A DNA stretch of 64,000 bases from Heliophilum fasciatum (GTDB lineage Bacteria; Bacillota; Desulfitobacteriia; Heliobacteriales; Heliobacteriaceae): contig NZ_SLXT01000015.1 of the NCBI RefSeq assembly GCF_004341395.1, forward strand, positions 1-64,000, read 5' to 3'. Both the position numbers and the translations under genes were made by a program. The notes below the pieces were generated by a model. The model saw only the letters and a list, made by a program, of their open reading frames with translations, was not told where the DNA came from and did not search any database. How positions within the stretch are numbered: position 1 is the first letter of the stretch; every line of letters starts with the position of its first letter. Positions 17,549 to 25,869 of the stretch are shown here, piece after piece.

Positions 17549-18830
17549 AATCATCATGGTCATCATGCTTCTTTGCTTGTGCGCAGCCGTCAGTGGTTGC
17601 TATGACCGTCGGGAAGTGGAGGACATGGCTTATGTGATTGCCATTGGCGTCGACATCGGCGTTAACGATGGGGTGCGTCTTTCCTTTCAACTTTCCGGCG
17701 GCGGCGGAGCGCAAGCCCAGGGCGGTGCAGGACAAAAAGGTGCCGGTAACCCAATTCAAGCGGAAGCAACCAACGCGGTGTACACCATCGATGCGCCCAG
17801 TTTGTATACCGGACTGAACCAAATCAATACGTTTTCTTCGAAGCAGTTGAATTTGGAGCATGCCAAAATGATCATCTTCTCAGAAGAAATCGCCAAAAGC
17901 GGGATATTAAAAAAATACTTGAAGTCGATGGTTCGTTACCGTGAAATTCGTAAAATCAGCAATGTAGTGGTCGTCAAAGGTAATGCGGAAGAGTTTCTGA
18001 AAGCCAATGTAGTCGTCTTGACCGGTGAGGTTTCCAAAGTGACCCATATGATTCTTAATCTCGAGGGCCAACGAACAGGATTTTTTCCTGTGACCAAACT
18101 TATGGATTTTTATATTGCGACAAAATCTAATATGGAAGATGCGATTATTCCTTTGGGTAGTATGAATCGCTATGAAAACATGCAGGAACCAGGGACAGGA
18201 GAGCAACCGGCAGCTTCCAGCGGAGGTCGCTATGTGGCCGGGGAGTTGCCCCGAAGAGGAGGACAGCGGCGGGAATTTTTCGGTACGGCCGTTTTTCGCG
18301 GTGCCCACATGGTCGGGGAACTGAACGGTGATGAGACACGGGTGCTGTCGATGGTGCGCGGTGACTTTAAACAAGGCTTTTTTACCATGCTTGACCCACA
18401 AAAGGAAAAGCACTCGATTGCACTTGATGTCCGGCTGAATGACAAACCAAAGATCACCGTCGATGTCCGTCAAGATCCGCCGGTGATTCATGTACGGGTC
18501 ACGCTGGAAGGTGATTTCCTGTCCATTCAGAGCGGCATCAATTATGAAAGCTCCGAGCTAAAACCGGTAGTGGAAGAAGCCTTCGCTCAAAATATAAAAG
18601 ATCTGCTTGATCAATTGATCAAAAAATGCCAGCACGAGTACAAGGCTGATATCTTCCGCTTTGGCACGGAAGCGGTGACACACTTTTCGACGATCGGTGA
18701 ATGGGAGCAGTATGAATGGCTCAAGAAGTTTACTGAAGCGCAGGTCACGACGGAAGTATCCTTTATCGTACGCAGAACCGGTACGATTCTGAAGTCAACG
18801 CCTGTCCAAGAAGCGGGAGAGAAAGAATGA
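17535..18830 (+). CDS. gerAC: Spore germination receptor subunit C, lipoprotein, Ger(x)C family
   Basis: The ATG at 17535 starts a lipoprotein signal (MRRNK, hydrophobic core, VSGC with the lipidated Cys near residue 21), followed by YDRREVED, the usual beginning of mature GerC proteins. The 431-residue length is typical. A Gln/Gly-rich insert lies near residue 60 (GGGGAQAQGG) and another hydrophilic loop near 215-240. The C-terminal Ger(x)C domain ends with a cysteine-containing amphipathic region. It anchors to the outer face of the inner spore membrane and completes the receptor. Its stop overlaps the start of the next small gene (ATGA). Confidence 0.88.
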   Translation: MRRNKIIMVIMLLCLCAAVSGCYDRREVEDMAYVIAIGVDIGVNDGVRLSFQLSGGGGAQAQGGAGQKGAGNPIQAEATNAVYTIDAPSLYTGLNQINTFSSKQLNLEHAKMIIFSEEIAKSGILKKYLKSMVRYREIRKISNVVVVKGNAEEFLKANVVVLTGEVSKVTHMILNLEGQRTGFFPVTKLMDFYIATKSNMEDAIIPLGSMNRYENMQEPGTGEQPAASSGGRYVAGELPRRGGQRREFFGTAVFRGAHMVGELNGDETRVLSMVRGDFKQGFFTMLDPQKEKHSIALDVRLNDKPKITVDVRQDPPVIHVRVTLEGDFLSIQSGINYESSELKPVVEEAFAQNIKDLLDQLIKKCQHEYKADIFRFGTEAVTHFSTIGEWEQYEWLKKFTEAQVTTEVSFIVRRTGTILKSTPVQEAGEKE

Positions 18831-18991
18831 TCATTTTCCTTGCCGCCGTTATTGCCTTGATTGTTTATTACACGCTGGACTATGCCCGCTATGCTTGGAA
18901 GCAAAAGAATCGCTCGGCTACAGCCGGCGCGATTCTTTTGGCGATCCTGACGGCAGGTATTCCGATCCTGGGCATCTGGGCTATTAAATAG
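18827..18991 (+). CDS. 54-residue two-helix membrane protein, candidate germinant receptor D subunit
   Basis: An ATG at 18827 overlaps the gerAC stop (ATGA), and the frame runs to a TAG at 18989. The protein has two hydrophobic helices (about residues 2-16 and 33-52) joined by a basic loop (RYAWKQKNR). Small two-helix D proteins are known to be encoded with some GerABC receptors in Bacillus, where they tune receptor output. Position, size, topology and translational coupling all fit this. No distinct sequence motif proves it. A terminator-like hairpin follows at 19019. Confidence 0.65.
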   Translation: MIIFLAAVIALIVYYTLDYARYAWKQKNRSATAGAILLAILTAGIPILGIWAIK

Positions 18992-19015
18992 CAGGGAACA
19001 ACCGATAACCGCACA

Positions 19016-19050
19016 AATGGCAACGTGCTACCGTACACGTTGCCTTTGTA
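19016..19050 (+). terminator. Terminator of the ger operon
   Basis: GGCAACGTG (19019-19027) pairs with CACGTTGCC (19036-19044), followed by a weak T-rich tail. Confidence 0.6.
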
Positions 19051-19071
19051 TTGCTAATTAATCATTCACAA

Positions 19072-19101
19072 TTGACACATGAAAACAACAGACGGTATAA
19101 T
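19072..19101 (+). promoter_or_regulatory. Sigma-A promoter of livHMGF
   Basis: A perfect TTGACA (19072) and a perfect TATAAT (19096) are spaced by 18 bp, 150 bp ahead of livH. Confidence 0.85.
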
Positions 19102-19166
19102 TTTTACAGGAACCAAGAAACTGGTGCCTAAAAAAACCATCCAATACATACCGCAAAAGCGATGTT

Positions 19167-19228
19167 GGGGTCGGACAGTGAAGTTCGCCACGTTGTGCAG
19201 ACTTGATGGTCCGGCCCCTTTTTATTTT
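19167..19228 (+). promoter_or_regulatory. Attenuator-like terminator in the livH leader
   Basis: GGGGTCGGAC (19167-19176) pairs with GTCCGGCCCC (19209-19218, one G-U), followed at once by TTTTTATTTT. It lies between the livH promoter and the livH ribosome site, so transcription must read through it to reach livH. This points to conditional termination; no known riboswitch or T-box motif is visible in the 65 bases before it. Confidence 0.65.
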
Positions 19229-19251
19229 AGGAAGGAGGGGAACGGGGGACG

Positions 19252-20133
19252 ATGGAAGTTTTCTTTCAACAATTGATCAATGGCCTTTCGCTGGGCAGTA
19301 TTTACGCGCTCATTGCCCTGGGTTATACCATGGTCTACGGCATTATTCGTTTGATTAATTTTGCCCATGGTGATGTGTACATGGTGGGGGCTTATGTGGG
19401 CTTTTGGGCGACGACGCAGGGATGGGGCTTTCTCCCGGCCTTGCTATTATCGATGGTCGTCTGCGCTGTTTTGGGGATGGTGATTGAACGCCTGGCTTAC
19501 AAACGCCTGCGGGAAGCGCCGAGGATCGCCGTGCTGATCACGGCCATTGGCGTATCCTTTTTTCTGGAAAGTACTGGTGTCCTGGCCGTGGGGGCCAAAG
19601 TGCGGACGTTCCCCAATGTGTTTCCGGAAGTGAAATTCCAGTTGTTTAACGGTGCCATCGTGGTGACTAACCGTCAACTGGTGATCATGGTCGTCACCGT
19701 CCTGCTGATGCTGCTCTTACAATACATAGTTCATCGCACGAAAATCGGCAAAGCCATGCGGGCAGTGTCCCATGACGCCCAGGCGGCCATGCTCATGGGT
19801 ATCAATGTGAACAATACTGTTTCAGCCACATTCGCCATCGGTTCCGCCTTGGCTGCCGCCGCCGGTGTGCTTGTCGGCGTCTACTACAATGCGATCAACC
19901 CCTATATGGGCATCATGCCGGGTCTAAAAGCCTTTGTAGCCGCCGTTGTCGGCGGTATCGGCGTGATTCCCGGTGCTTTTGTCGGCGGATTGTCGCTCGG
20001 TGTCATCGAAGCGCTCGTCAGTGGCTACGGCAGTTCGCTCTGGCGCGATGCTGTTGCTTTCGCTTTGTTGATCATCATCTTGATCGTCAAACCGTCTGGG
20101 CTTTTTGGCAGCAACGCCCGCGAGAAAGTGTAG
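19252..20133 (+). CDS. livH: Branched-chain amino acid ABC transporter permease LivH
   Basis: The 293-residue membrane protein has about eight hydrophobic segments and the standard LivH start (QQLINGLSLGSIYALIALG) and GYTMVYGIIRLINFAHG motif. It forms one of two membrane channels for branched-chain amino acid uptake. The ATG at 19252 follows AGGAAGGAGGGG. It heads livH-livM-livG-livF, transcribed behind a strong promoter and an attenuator. The binding protein gene livK lies 6.8 kb upstream with its own promoter. Confidence 0.93.
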   Translation: MEVFFQQLINGLSLGSIYALIALGYTMVYGIIRLINFAHGDVYMVGAYVGFWATTQGWGFLPALLLSMVVCAVLGMVIERLAYKRLREAPRIAVLITAIGVSFFLESTGVLAVGAKVRTFPNVFPEVKFQLFNGAIVVTNRQLVIMVVTVLLMLLLQYIVHRTKIGKAMRAVSHDAQAAMLMGINVNNTVSATFAIGSALAAAAGVLVGVYYNAINPYMGIMPGLKAFVAAVVGGIGVIPGAFVGGLSLGVIEALVSGYGSSLWRDAVAFALLIIILIVKPSGLFGSNAREKV

Positions 20134-20143
20134 GTGACTGTTG

Positions 20144-21130
20144 ATGAAAAAAATGTTCTTTTCCCTGCCGAATCTTTTGATGGCCCTTTTGCTGCTGGCT
20201 TTTTACGGGCTCACTTATGCAGGACTGGAGCAAGGCTGGATTGATGACTACTATAAGCTAAACTTGTTTTTGATCTGCATCAACATCATCTTGGCTGTTT
20301 CCCTGAACGTAATCAACGGCATGACCGGTCAATTCTCCATTGGCCACGCTGGGTTTATGGCGATCGGTGCTTATGGTTCGGCGGTCATGACCATGAAGCT
20401 GGGATTCCCCTTTGGTGCTGCTTTGATCGTCGGTGCTGTTGGTGCGGCCTTGGCGGGACTGATTGTCGGCATTCCGACGCTGCGCTTAAAAGGCGACTAC
20501 CTGGCCATCGCTACACTTGGCTTCGGCGAGATCATCCGGGTGATCATTCTCAACATCGAGTATGTCGGCGGTGCTGCCGGCCTGAACGGAATTGCCCAGT
20601 ACACCAACTGGCACTGGATCTTTTTCTTGACTGTCGCCACGGTACTGGTGATCAAGAACTTCATGACCTCGACGCACGGCCGTGCGTGCATCGCTATCCG
20701 CGAAAATGAAATCGCTGCTGAGACGATGGGTGTTGACATTACGCGCTATAAAGTCATCGCCTTTACGATCGGCGCTTTTTTTGCCGGGCTGGCCGGTGCG
20801 CTCCATGCCCATTATTTTTATACGATTCAACCGACCACCTTTGGCTTTATGAAGTCTTTTGATATTCTCGTCTTTGTGGTGCTCGGCGGGCTGGGATCGC
20901 TGACGGGCTCGATCTTGTCGGCGATTGGACTGACCGTGCTTTCGGCATTTTTGCAGGACTATGCTGAACTGCGCATGGTGATCTATTCACTTCTTCTGAT
21001 TATCGTCATGCTCGTACGGCCGCAAGGCTTGATGGGGACAGCGGAGTTTTCCTATCGCGGCGTGGCGAAGTTGTACGATCGCTTGAGCGGCAAGGGAAGG
21101 GGGCCCGGCAATGATACTGCTGTCGGTTAA
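20144..21130 (+). CDS. livM: Branched-chain amino acid ABC transporter permease LivM
   Basis: The 328-residue permease has about ten hydrophobic segments and the LivM signature NGMTGQFSIGHAGFMAIGAY. It partners LivH in the membrane. The ATG at 20144 is 10 bases after the livH stop; a TTG at 20141 is a less likely start. The last 20 bases overlap livG, so translation is coupled. Confidence 0.93.
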   Translation: MKKMFFSLPNLLMALLLLAFYGLTYAGLEQGWIDDYYKLNLFLICINIILAVSLNVINGMTGQFSIGHAGFMAIGAYGSAVMTMKLGFPFGAALIVGAVGAALAGLIVGIPTLRLKGDYLAIATLGFGEIIRVIILNIEYVGGAAGLNGIAQYTNWHWIFFLTVATVLVIKNFMTSTHGRACIAIRENEIAAETMGVDITRYKVIAFTIGAFFAGLAGALHAHYFYTIQPTTFGFMKSFDILVFVVLGGLGSLTGSILSAIGLTVLSAFLQDYAELRMVIYSLLLIIVMLVRPQGLMGTAEFSYRGVAKLYDRLSGKGRGPGNDTAVG

Positions 21131-21893
21131 TCATTTAAGTAAATCCTTTGGTGGCTTAAAAGCGGTATCAGCCGTCAATATGGAACTGCGTATGGGCGAG
21201 TTGGTCGGGCTCATCGGCCCCAACGGCGCCGGCAAGACGACTGTTTTTAACTTGCTGACCGGGGTCTACCAGCCGACGGAAGGTGATATCGCCCTGCGCC
21301 GGCAATCGATCGTTGGCCTCAAGCCCTGGCAGATCAACCAAAGAGGAATTGCCCGCACTTTCCAAAATATCCGCTTGTTCAATAACCTTACGGTTCTGGA
21401 AAACGTGAAAATCGCTTATCACCAGCACGCCAGTTATGGCATCGCTTCGGCGATTTTGCGCTTGCCTGGTTTTTACAAGGGCGAAGACGATATGAGCCAA
21501 AAGGGCATTGAACTGCTCAAGATTTTCAAGCTCGAGCATAAAAAAGATGAGCTGGCCAAGAATTTGCCTTATGGGGAGCAGCGCCGCTTGGAGATCGCTC
21601 GGGCCATGGCCGCTCAGCCGCAACTGTTGCTCTTGGACGAACCGGCGGCCGGCATGAACCCTCAGGAAACGGCCGAGTTGATGGATATGATCCGCTGGGT
21701 ACGACAAAATTTTGACATGACCATACTCTTGATCGAGCATGACATGGCGCTGGTCATGGGCATCTGCGAACGGATCTATGTGCTCGATTACGGTCAGATC
21801 ATTGCCGAGGGAACACCGGCGGAGATCAAGAGCAATCGCAAGGTGATCGAAGCCTATCTCGGGGAGGACATCAGCCATGCTCACGGTTCGTAA
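21111..21893 (+). CDS. livG: Branched-chain amino acid ABC transporter ATPase LivG
   Basis: This 260-residue ABC ATPase has Walker A GPNGAGKT near residue 36, a Q-loop region with FQNIRLF, signature YGEQRRLEIARA near 160, Walker B LLLLDEPAAGMNP near 180 and the switch His in LLIEHDM. The NPQET stretch and the length mark the LivG type. It hydrolyses ATP on the inner membrane face with LivF to drive uptake. The start overlaps the end of livM by 20 bases, and its end overlaps livF by 17. Confidence 0.93.
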   Translation: MILLSVNHLSKSFGGLKAVSAVNMELRMGELVGLIGPNGAGKTTVFNLLTGVYQPTEGDIALRRQSIVGLKPWQINQRGIARTFQNIRLFNNLTVLENVKIAYHQHASYGIASAILRLPGFYKGEDDMSQKGIELLKIFKLEHKKDELAKNLPYGEQRRLEIARAMAAQPQLLLLDEPAAGMNPQETAELMDMIRWVRQNFDMTILLIEHDMALVMGICERIYVLDYGQIIAEGTPAEIKSNRKVIEAYLGEDISHAHGS

Positions 21894-22581
21894 TCTCCAT
21901 GTCTATTACGGGGCGATTCACGCCTTAAAAGGCGTTTCCCTTCAGGTGGAAGAAGGTGAAATCGTTACCCTGATCGGCGCTAACGGTGCCGGCAAGACAA
22001 CGACGCTCCATACGCTTTCGGGCCTTTTAAAACCAAGAGAAGGAGAGATTCTCTTTCAAGGTCAAAACATTGCTGGCATGGCCGCCCAAAAGATCGTCGC
22101 CCTCGGCCTATCGCAAGTGCCGGAAGGGCGCCGTGTTTTTGCCAATATGACCGTCCTGGAGAACCTGGAATTGGGTGCTTTTTTACGCAAAGACGCAGCG
22201 GGGATTAAAGAAGATATGGAGAAAGTCTTTGTACGCTTTCCTCGACTGCAAGAGCGGATCAAGCAACTGGCCGGAACGCTTTCCGGCGGGGAGCAGCAGA
22301 TGCTGGCGATGGGACGGGCCTTGATGTCCCGGCCGAAGTTGCTGCTGTTAGACGAGCCTTCCATGGGCTTGGCACCGCTGTTGGTCAAGGAGATCTTTTC
22401 GATCATCAAGGAGATCAATGCGGCCGGCACGACGATTTTGCTGATTGAGCAAAATGCCCACATGGCCTTATCGATCGCCCAAAAGGCCTATGTGATGGAG
22501 ACCGGTAAAATCGTACTTTCCGGTCCGGCCAACGAACTGGCCCAAAGTGAAGAAGTGCAAAAGGCCTATCTCGGTGGATAA
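21877..22581 (+). CDS. livF: Branched-chain amino acid ABC transporter ATPase LivF
   Basis: The 234-residue ABC ATPase has Walker A GANGAGKTT near residue 34, signature LSGGEQQMLAMGRAL near 136 and Walker B LLLLDEPSMGLAP near 156. VPEGRRVFANMTVLENLELGA is typical of LivF. It is the last gene of the transporter operon and pairs with LivG. Confidence 0.93.
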   Translation: MLTVRNLHVYYGAIHALKGVSLQVEEGEIVTLIGANGAGKTTTLHTLSGLLKPREGEILFQGQNIAGMAAQKIVALGLSQVPEGRRVFANMTVLENLELGAFLRKDAAGIKEDMEKVFVRFPRLQERIKQLAGTLSGGEQQMLAMGRALMSRPKLLLLDEPSMGLAPLLVKEIFSIIKEINAAGTTILLIEQNAHMALSIAQKAYVMETGKIVLSGPANELAQSEEVQKAYLGG

Positions 22582-22699
22582 CGAAACGGTGTAACGGGCT
22601 TGCGTAGTGGTCGGTGACGATTGCACTTGATGGCAGTGACGATGAAGTGAATCGGTACTTGTTGGAAGTGCATGAACTTGTTGCAAGGAGGCGGCAAGG

Positions 22700-23272
22700 A
22701 TGGTGACGATCGATCGTACTAATGGATTGGGAAACAATGTGGATCGACTGGCTTCGACAACGGTGGGCAAAGGCGTCGGCAGTGCCGGTGCCAGTTTTGA
22801 CAATGTGCTGATGGATCGCCTGCAGCAGGCGGCGAAAGCGGAACTGGAGCGAACCCAAGGAGGCACGAATGGTGCGCAAACCGCTCAGCCTGGGGGTGGA
22901 ACGCAAGCAACGGGGGAGCAATCTCCGGCAGCAGGCACAGGGTCGGTAGCGGGAAACCCGGATATGGAAAAACAAAAAGCACGCTTGAAAGCGATGTGCC
23001 AGGAGTTTGAAGCGGTGTTTCTGCAGCAGATGCTTAAAGGGATGCGCAACACGGTCATGAAATCGGATCTCGTTCCAGAATCGCCGGGCCGTGACATTTG
23101 GGAAAGTATGCGCGATGAAGAATATGCCAAGACGATGGCCAAGAGCAATCAAGTGGGATTGTCGACGCTACTTTACAACCAATTAAGCCGTACCCTAGAG
23201 GGAACCACTGCCCCGCCGGCCACAGCGGCAACCGGACCCGTTGAAGCAAGCAAAAAGGATTCGGAAACATAA
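22700..23272 (+). CDS. flgJ: Flagellar rod-binding protein, FlgJ N-terminal domain
   Basis: Residues about 95-165 match the rod-binding domain of FlgJ, with CQEFEAVFLQQMLKGMR and the SPGRDIWESMRDEEYAKTMA stretch. The first 90 residues are a Gly/Gln-rich linker. There is no muramidase domain, as in many Firmicutes and alphaproteobacterial versions. It should assist assembly of the flagellar rod through the wall. It follows AAGGAGG and lies alone between livF and a terminator, away from any flagellar operon in this window. Confidence 0.8.
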   Translation: MVTIDRTNGLGNNVDRLASTTVGKGVGSAGASFDNVLMDRLQQAAKAELERTQGGTNGAQTAQPGGGTQATGEQSPAAGTGSVAGNPDMEKQKARLKAMCQEFEAVFLQQMLKGMRNTVMKSDLVPESPGRDIWESMRDEEYAKTMAKSNQVGLSTLLYNQLSRTLEGTTAPPATAATGPVEASKKDSET

Positions 23273-23283
23273 AGCCAATCAGC

Positions 23284-23315
23284 AGACTGTTCTCGCGGGA
23301 GAGCAGTCTTTTTTT
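23284..23315 (+). terminator. Terminator after the FlgJ-like gene
   Basis: AGACTG-TTCTC pairs with GGAGA-CAGTCT and is followed by seven T residues. Confidence 0.85.
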
Positions 23316-23398
23316 GCGCTCTTTTCCACTATGCAGGAACAAAGTCCTGTGAGAACGAAATACAATCGGTAGAGCCGAGCCAAAAGGAGGCATGGATC

Positions 23399-25867
23399 TT
23401 GAGTAAAAAATCAAAGGGCAAGCTTCCGGAGGAAGCACAACGGTTGCAACCAACCCAATTGCAAGCCTATTGTGATCCTGCTGATTTTGCGTTTACCACG
23501 ACCGATGAAATTGAGCCGCTGGGCACGGGGATCATCGGACAACCACGTGCATTGCGGGCGATGGAGTTTGGTCTTGCTGCTAAGCATTCCGGGTATCATA
23601 TTTTTATCTCCGGTCCCAGCGGCACAGGGAAAATGACCTTTGCCCAAGCCGTTGCGCGCCAGGTCGCTGAGCATGAGCCGGCACCACAGGATATTTGCTA
23701 TGTCAATCATTTTGCCAAGCCTGATCAACCGCGGGTACTTCATTTTGCGGCCGGTCAGGGGACCCTGTTCCGGAACGAAGTAAAAAAGCTGATCCAGGAT
23801 TATCAGGATGGGCTGCGCAAGGTACTTGGCAGTAAGGACTATGAAGCCAAGCGGATCGAGTACCTGCGCCGGATCGAAGAGCAAATGAATGAACTGTTGC
23901 AGGAAATGGAAGAGATTGCTGCCGGTGAAGGATTTCTCTTAAAAAAAGGGGCGAACGGCTTTTTTCCCGTACCGATGGGCCAAGACGGCAAGGGCTTGAC
24001 AAAAGAGGAATTCGAGGCGCTTGACGAAGCGACGCAAAAACACATTCAAATGAAGGAGTCGCGCCTGGAGGGGCTGTTGACTGATATCGCGCGCCGTTCC
24101 CGCCAATTGCAAGCCGTAGCAGGTCAATGGTTGCGCGGGTTCGAGCGTCAAGCAGCGACGGATACGATCGATCAACAACTTCAGGGACTGTTGGAGAAGT
24201 ATGCCGAAGCGCCGCAGGTGATGGAATATCTGCAAGCGTTGCGAGATGATGTGATTGAGCATCTTGACGACTTTAAAGTGATCGAAGAAGGGGAAAGTGA
24301 TGAAGGAGCGACGCCGCTGGCGTTGTTGACGAAGGCGCAAAAAGCATCAAGGGTACGCTATGATGTCAATGTGCTGGTGGCGACGGTGCCGGATAAGGGT
24401 GCCCCGGTGATCGTCGAAAACAACCCGACCTATCCGCATCTCTTCGGCAAGGTTGATTATCGTTCCTTATTCGGCAATTGGGTCACTGATTTCACGATGC
24501 TCAAGCCTGGCGCTGTTCATCTGGCTAACGGCGGCTATCTGATCGTACCGGCCCTGGCGCTGCTCTCGGAACCGGGTGCCTGGGACGGACTGAAACGGAT
24601 CCTCAAATCGGGGGAAATCCGCATCGAGAATTTAAGCGATCATCTGGGGTTGTCCTTGTCGGCATCGCTCAAACCGGAACCGGTGCCGGTCAATGTCAAA
24701 GTGATTCTGCACGGTTCGGCCCGCATTTATCATTTGCTGTATGCATTAGATGAAGATTTTCGCAAATATTTTAAGGTACGTGTCGACTTTGATGAAGTGA
24801 TGGAGCGCAATCAAGAGACGATGGCGCAGTACGCGGGTTTTATCCGTTCCCTCGCGGAGCGCGAAGGGTTGCCGGCTTTTACGGCTAGGGGGGTGGCGCG
24901 CATTATCGATGAGTCGAGCCGGATGGTCGCCGATCAAACCAAGCTGTCGGCCCACTTTGACGTGATCAAGGGCTGGGTGCTGGAAGCCGCCCACTGGGCA
25001 CCGCCTGGTGCCTTAGTTGATGCGGCCCATGTGGACCAGGCGATCTGGGAGCGCCGGTATCGTCATGACAGCAGTGAACGGCGGATACGGGAGGAAACCT
25101 TGCGCGGCACGTTGATGATCGCCACGGAGGGACAGGTGATCGGCCAGGTCAACGGGTTAGCCGTTTTGGATCTGAATGACTATCGTTTTGGTAAACCGTC
25201 ACGGATCACCGCCCGTTCCTACCTGGGTCGTGAGGGCGTCATCCATATTGAACGGGAAACCCAGATGAGTGGACAAAGCCACGATAAAGGTATCTTGACG
25301 CTTGCGTCTTTCTTCGCAGCACGCTTTGCCCGGGAGCGTCCCGTCGCCTTTGCCGCGACGATCACCTTTGAACAACTTTATGGCGGGATCGACGGAGACT
25401 CGGCGTCGGTGGCTGAGCTTTGCGCACTTATGTCGGCCATTGGGGAGCTTCCCCTGCGCCAGGATCTCGCCGTTACCGGCTCCGTCAATCAACATGGTGA
25501 AGTACAGCCGATTGGCGGCGTCAATGAAAAAATCGAAGGCTTTTTCCGTATTTGCCAAGCTCGTGGGTTGACAGGGCAGCAGGGCGTAATCATCCCGGCG
25601 TTGAATCAACCGCATTTGATGTTGAGCCGGGAGGTGATCGATGCGGTCAGGCAAGGAACGTTTCATGTGTTCTCAGTGACAACGGCCGATCAAGCGATGG
25701 CCCTGCTCACCGGACTGCCACCGGGGAAAACCGGCAAAAATGGGCAGTGGAGCGAAGGGTCTTTTAACCGGGCTGTGAGCGATGCGCTGGAGCGTATGCA
25801 TCAAGCTTGGCAGGATGTGCGACGAACGAACCGGATCAAAGGAAGCGGACAACGTAAGGATGGATAA
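23399..25867 (+). CDS. Lon-like ATP-binding protease
   Basis: The 822-residue product belongs to the Lon-type AAA proteases that lack the LonA N-domain. A P-loop GPSGTGKMT lies near residue 72, a helical insertion runs about 130-310, and a second ATPase-like part spans 330-550. The C-terminal Lon protease domain holds the catalytic Ser in GDSASVAEL near 667 and Lys in NEKIEGFF near 710. It is expected to degrade damaged or regulatory proteins in the cytoplasm. The residue after the P-loop Lys is Met where Ser/Thr is usual, so ATP binding may be weakened. The TTG at 23399 is chosen because AAAGGAGG lies 8 bases before it. Confidence 0.87.
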   Translation: MSKKSKGKLPEEAQRLQPTQLQAYCDPADFAFTTTDEIEPLGTGIIGQPRALRAMEFGLAAKHSGYHIFISGPSGTGKMTFAQAVARQVAEHEPAPQDICYVNHFAKPDQPRVLHFAAGQGTLFRNEVKKLIQDYQDGLRKVLGSKDYEAKRIEYLRRIEEQMNELLQEMEEIAAGEGFLLKKGANGFFPVPMGQDGKGLTKEEFEALDEATQKHIQMKESRLEGLLTDIARRSRQLQAVAGQWLRGFERQAATDTIDQQLQGLLEKYAEAPQVMEYLQALRDDVIEHLDDFKVIEEGESDEGATPLALLTKAQKASRVRYDVNVLVATVPDKGAPVIVENNPTYPHLFGKVDYRSLFGNWVTDFTMLKPGAVHLANGGYLIVPALALLSEPGAWDGLKRILKSGEIRIENLSDHLGLSLSASLKPEPVPVNVKVILHGSARIYHLLYALDEDFRKYFKVRVDFDEVMERNQETMAQYAGFIRSLAEREGLPAFTARGVARIIDESSRMVADQTKLSAHFDVIKGWVLEAAHWAPPGALVDAAHVDQAIWERRYRHDSSERRIREETLRGTLMIATEGQVIGQVNGLAVLDLNDYRFGKPSRITARSYLGREGVIHIERETQMSGQSHDKGILTLASFFAARFARERPVAFAATITFEQLYGGIDGDSASVAELCALMSAIGELPLRQDLAVTGSVNQHGEVQPIGGVNEKIEGFFRICQARGLTGQQGVIIPALNQPHLMLSREVIDAVRQGTFHVFSVTTADQAMALLTGLPPGKTGKNGQWSEGSFNRAVSDALERMHQAWQDVRRTNRIKGSGQRKDG

Positions 25868-25869
25868 TT

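Noticed and set aside
19079-19276. 65-residue frame in the liv leader
   Set aside because: It begins inside the promoter, has no ribosome site and overlaps the attenuator and livH start.
22582-22699. Flagellar operon around the FlgJ-like gene
   Set aside because: Neighbours are a transporter ATPase and a Lon-like protease; no other flagellar genes are seen.
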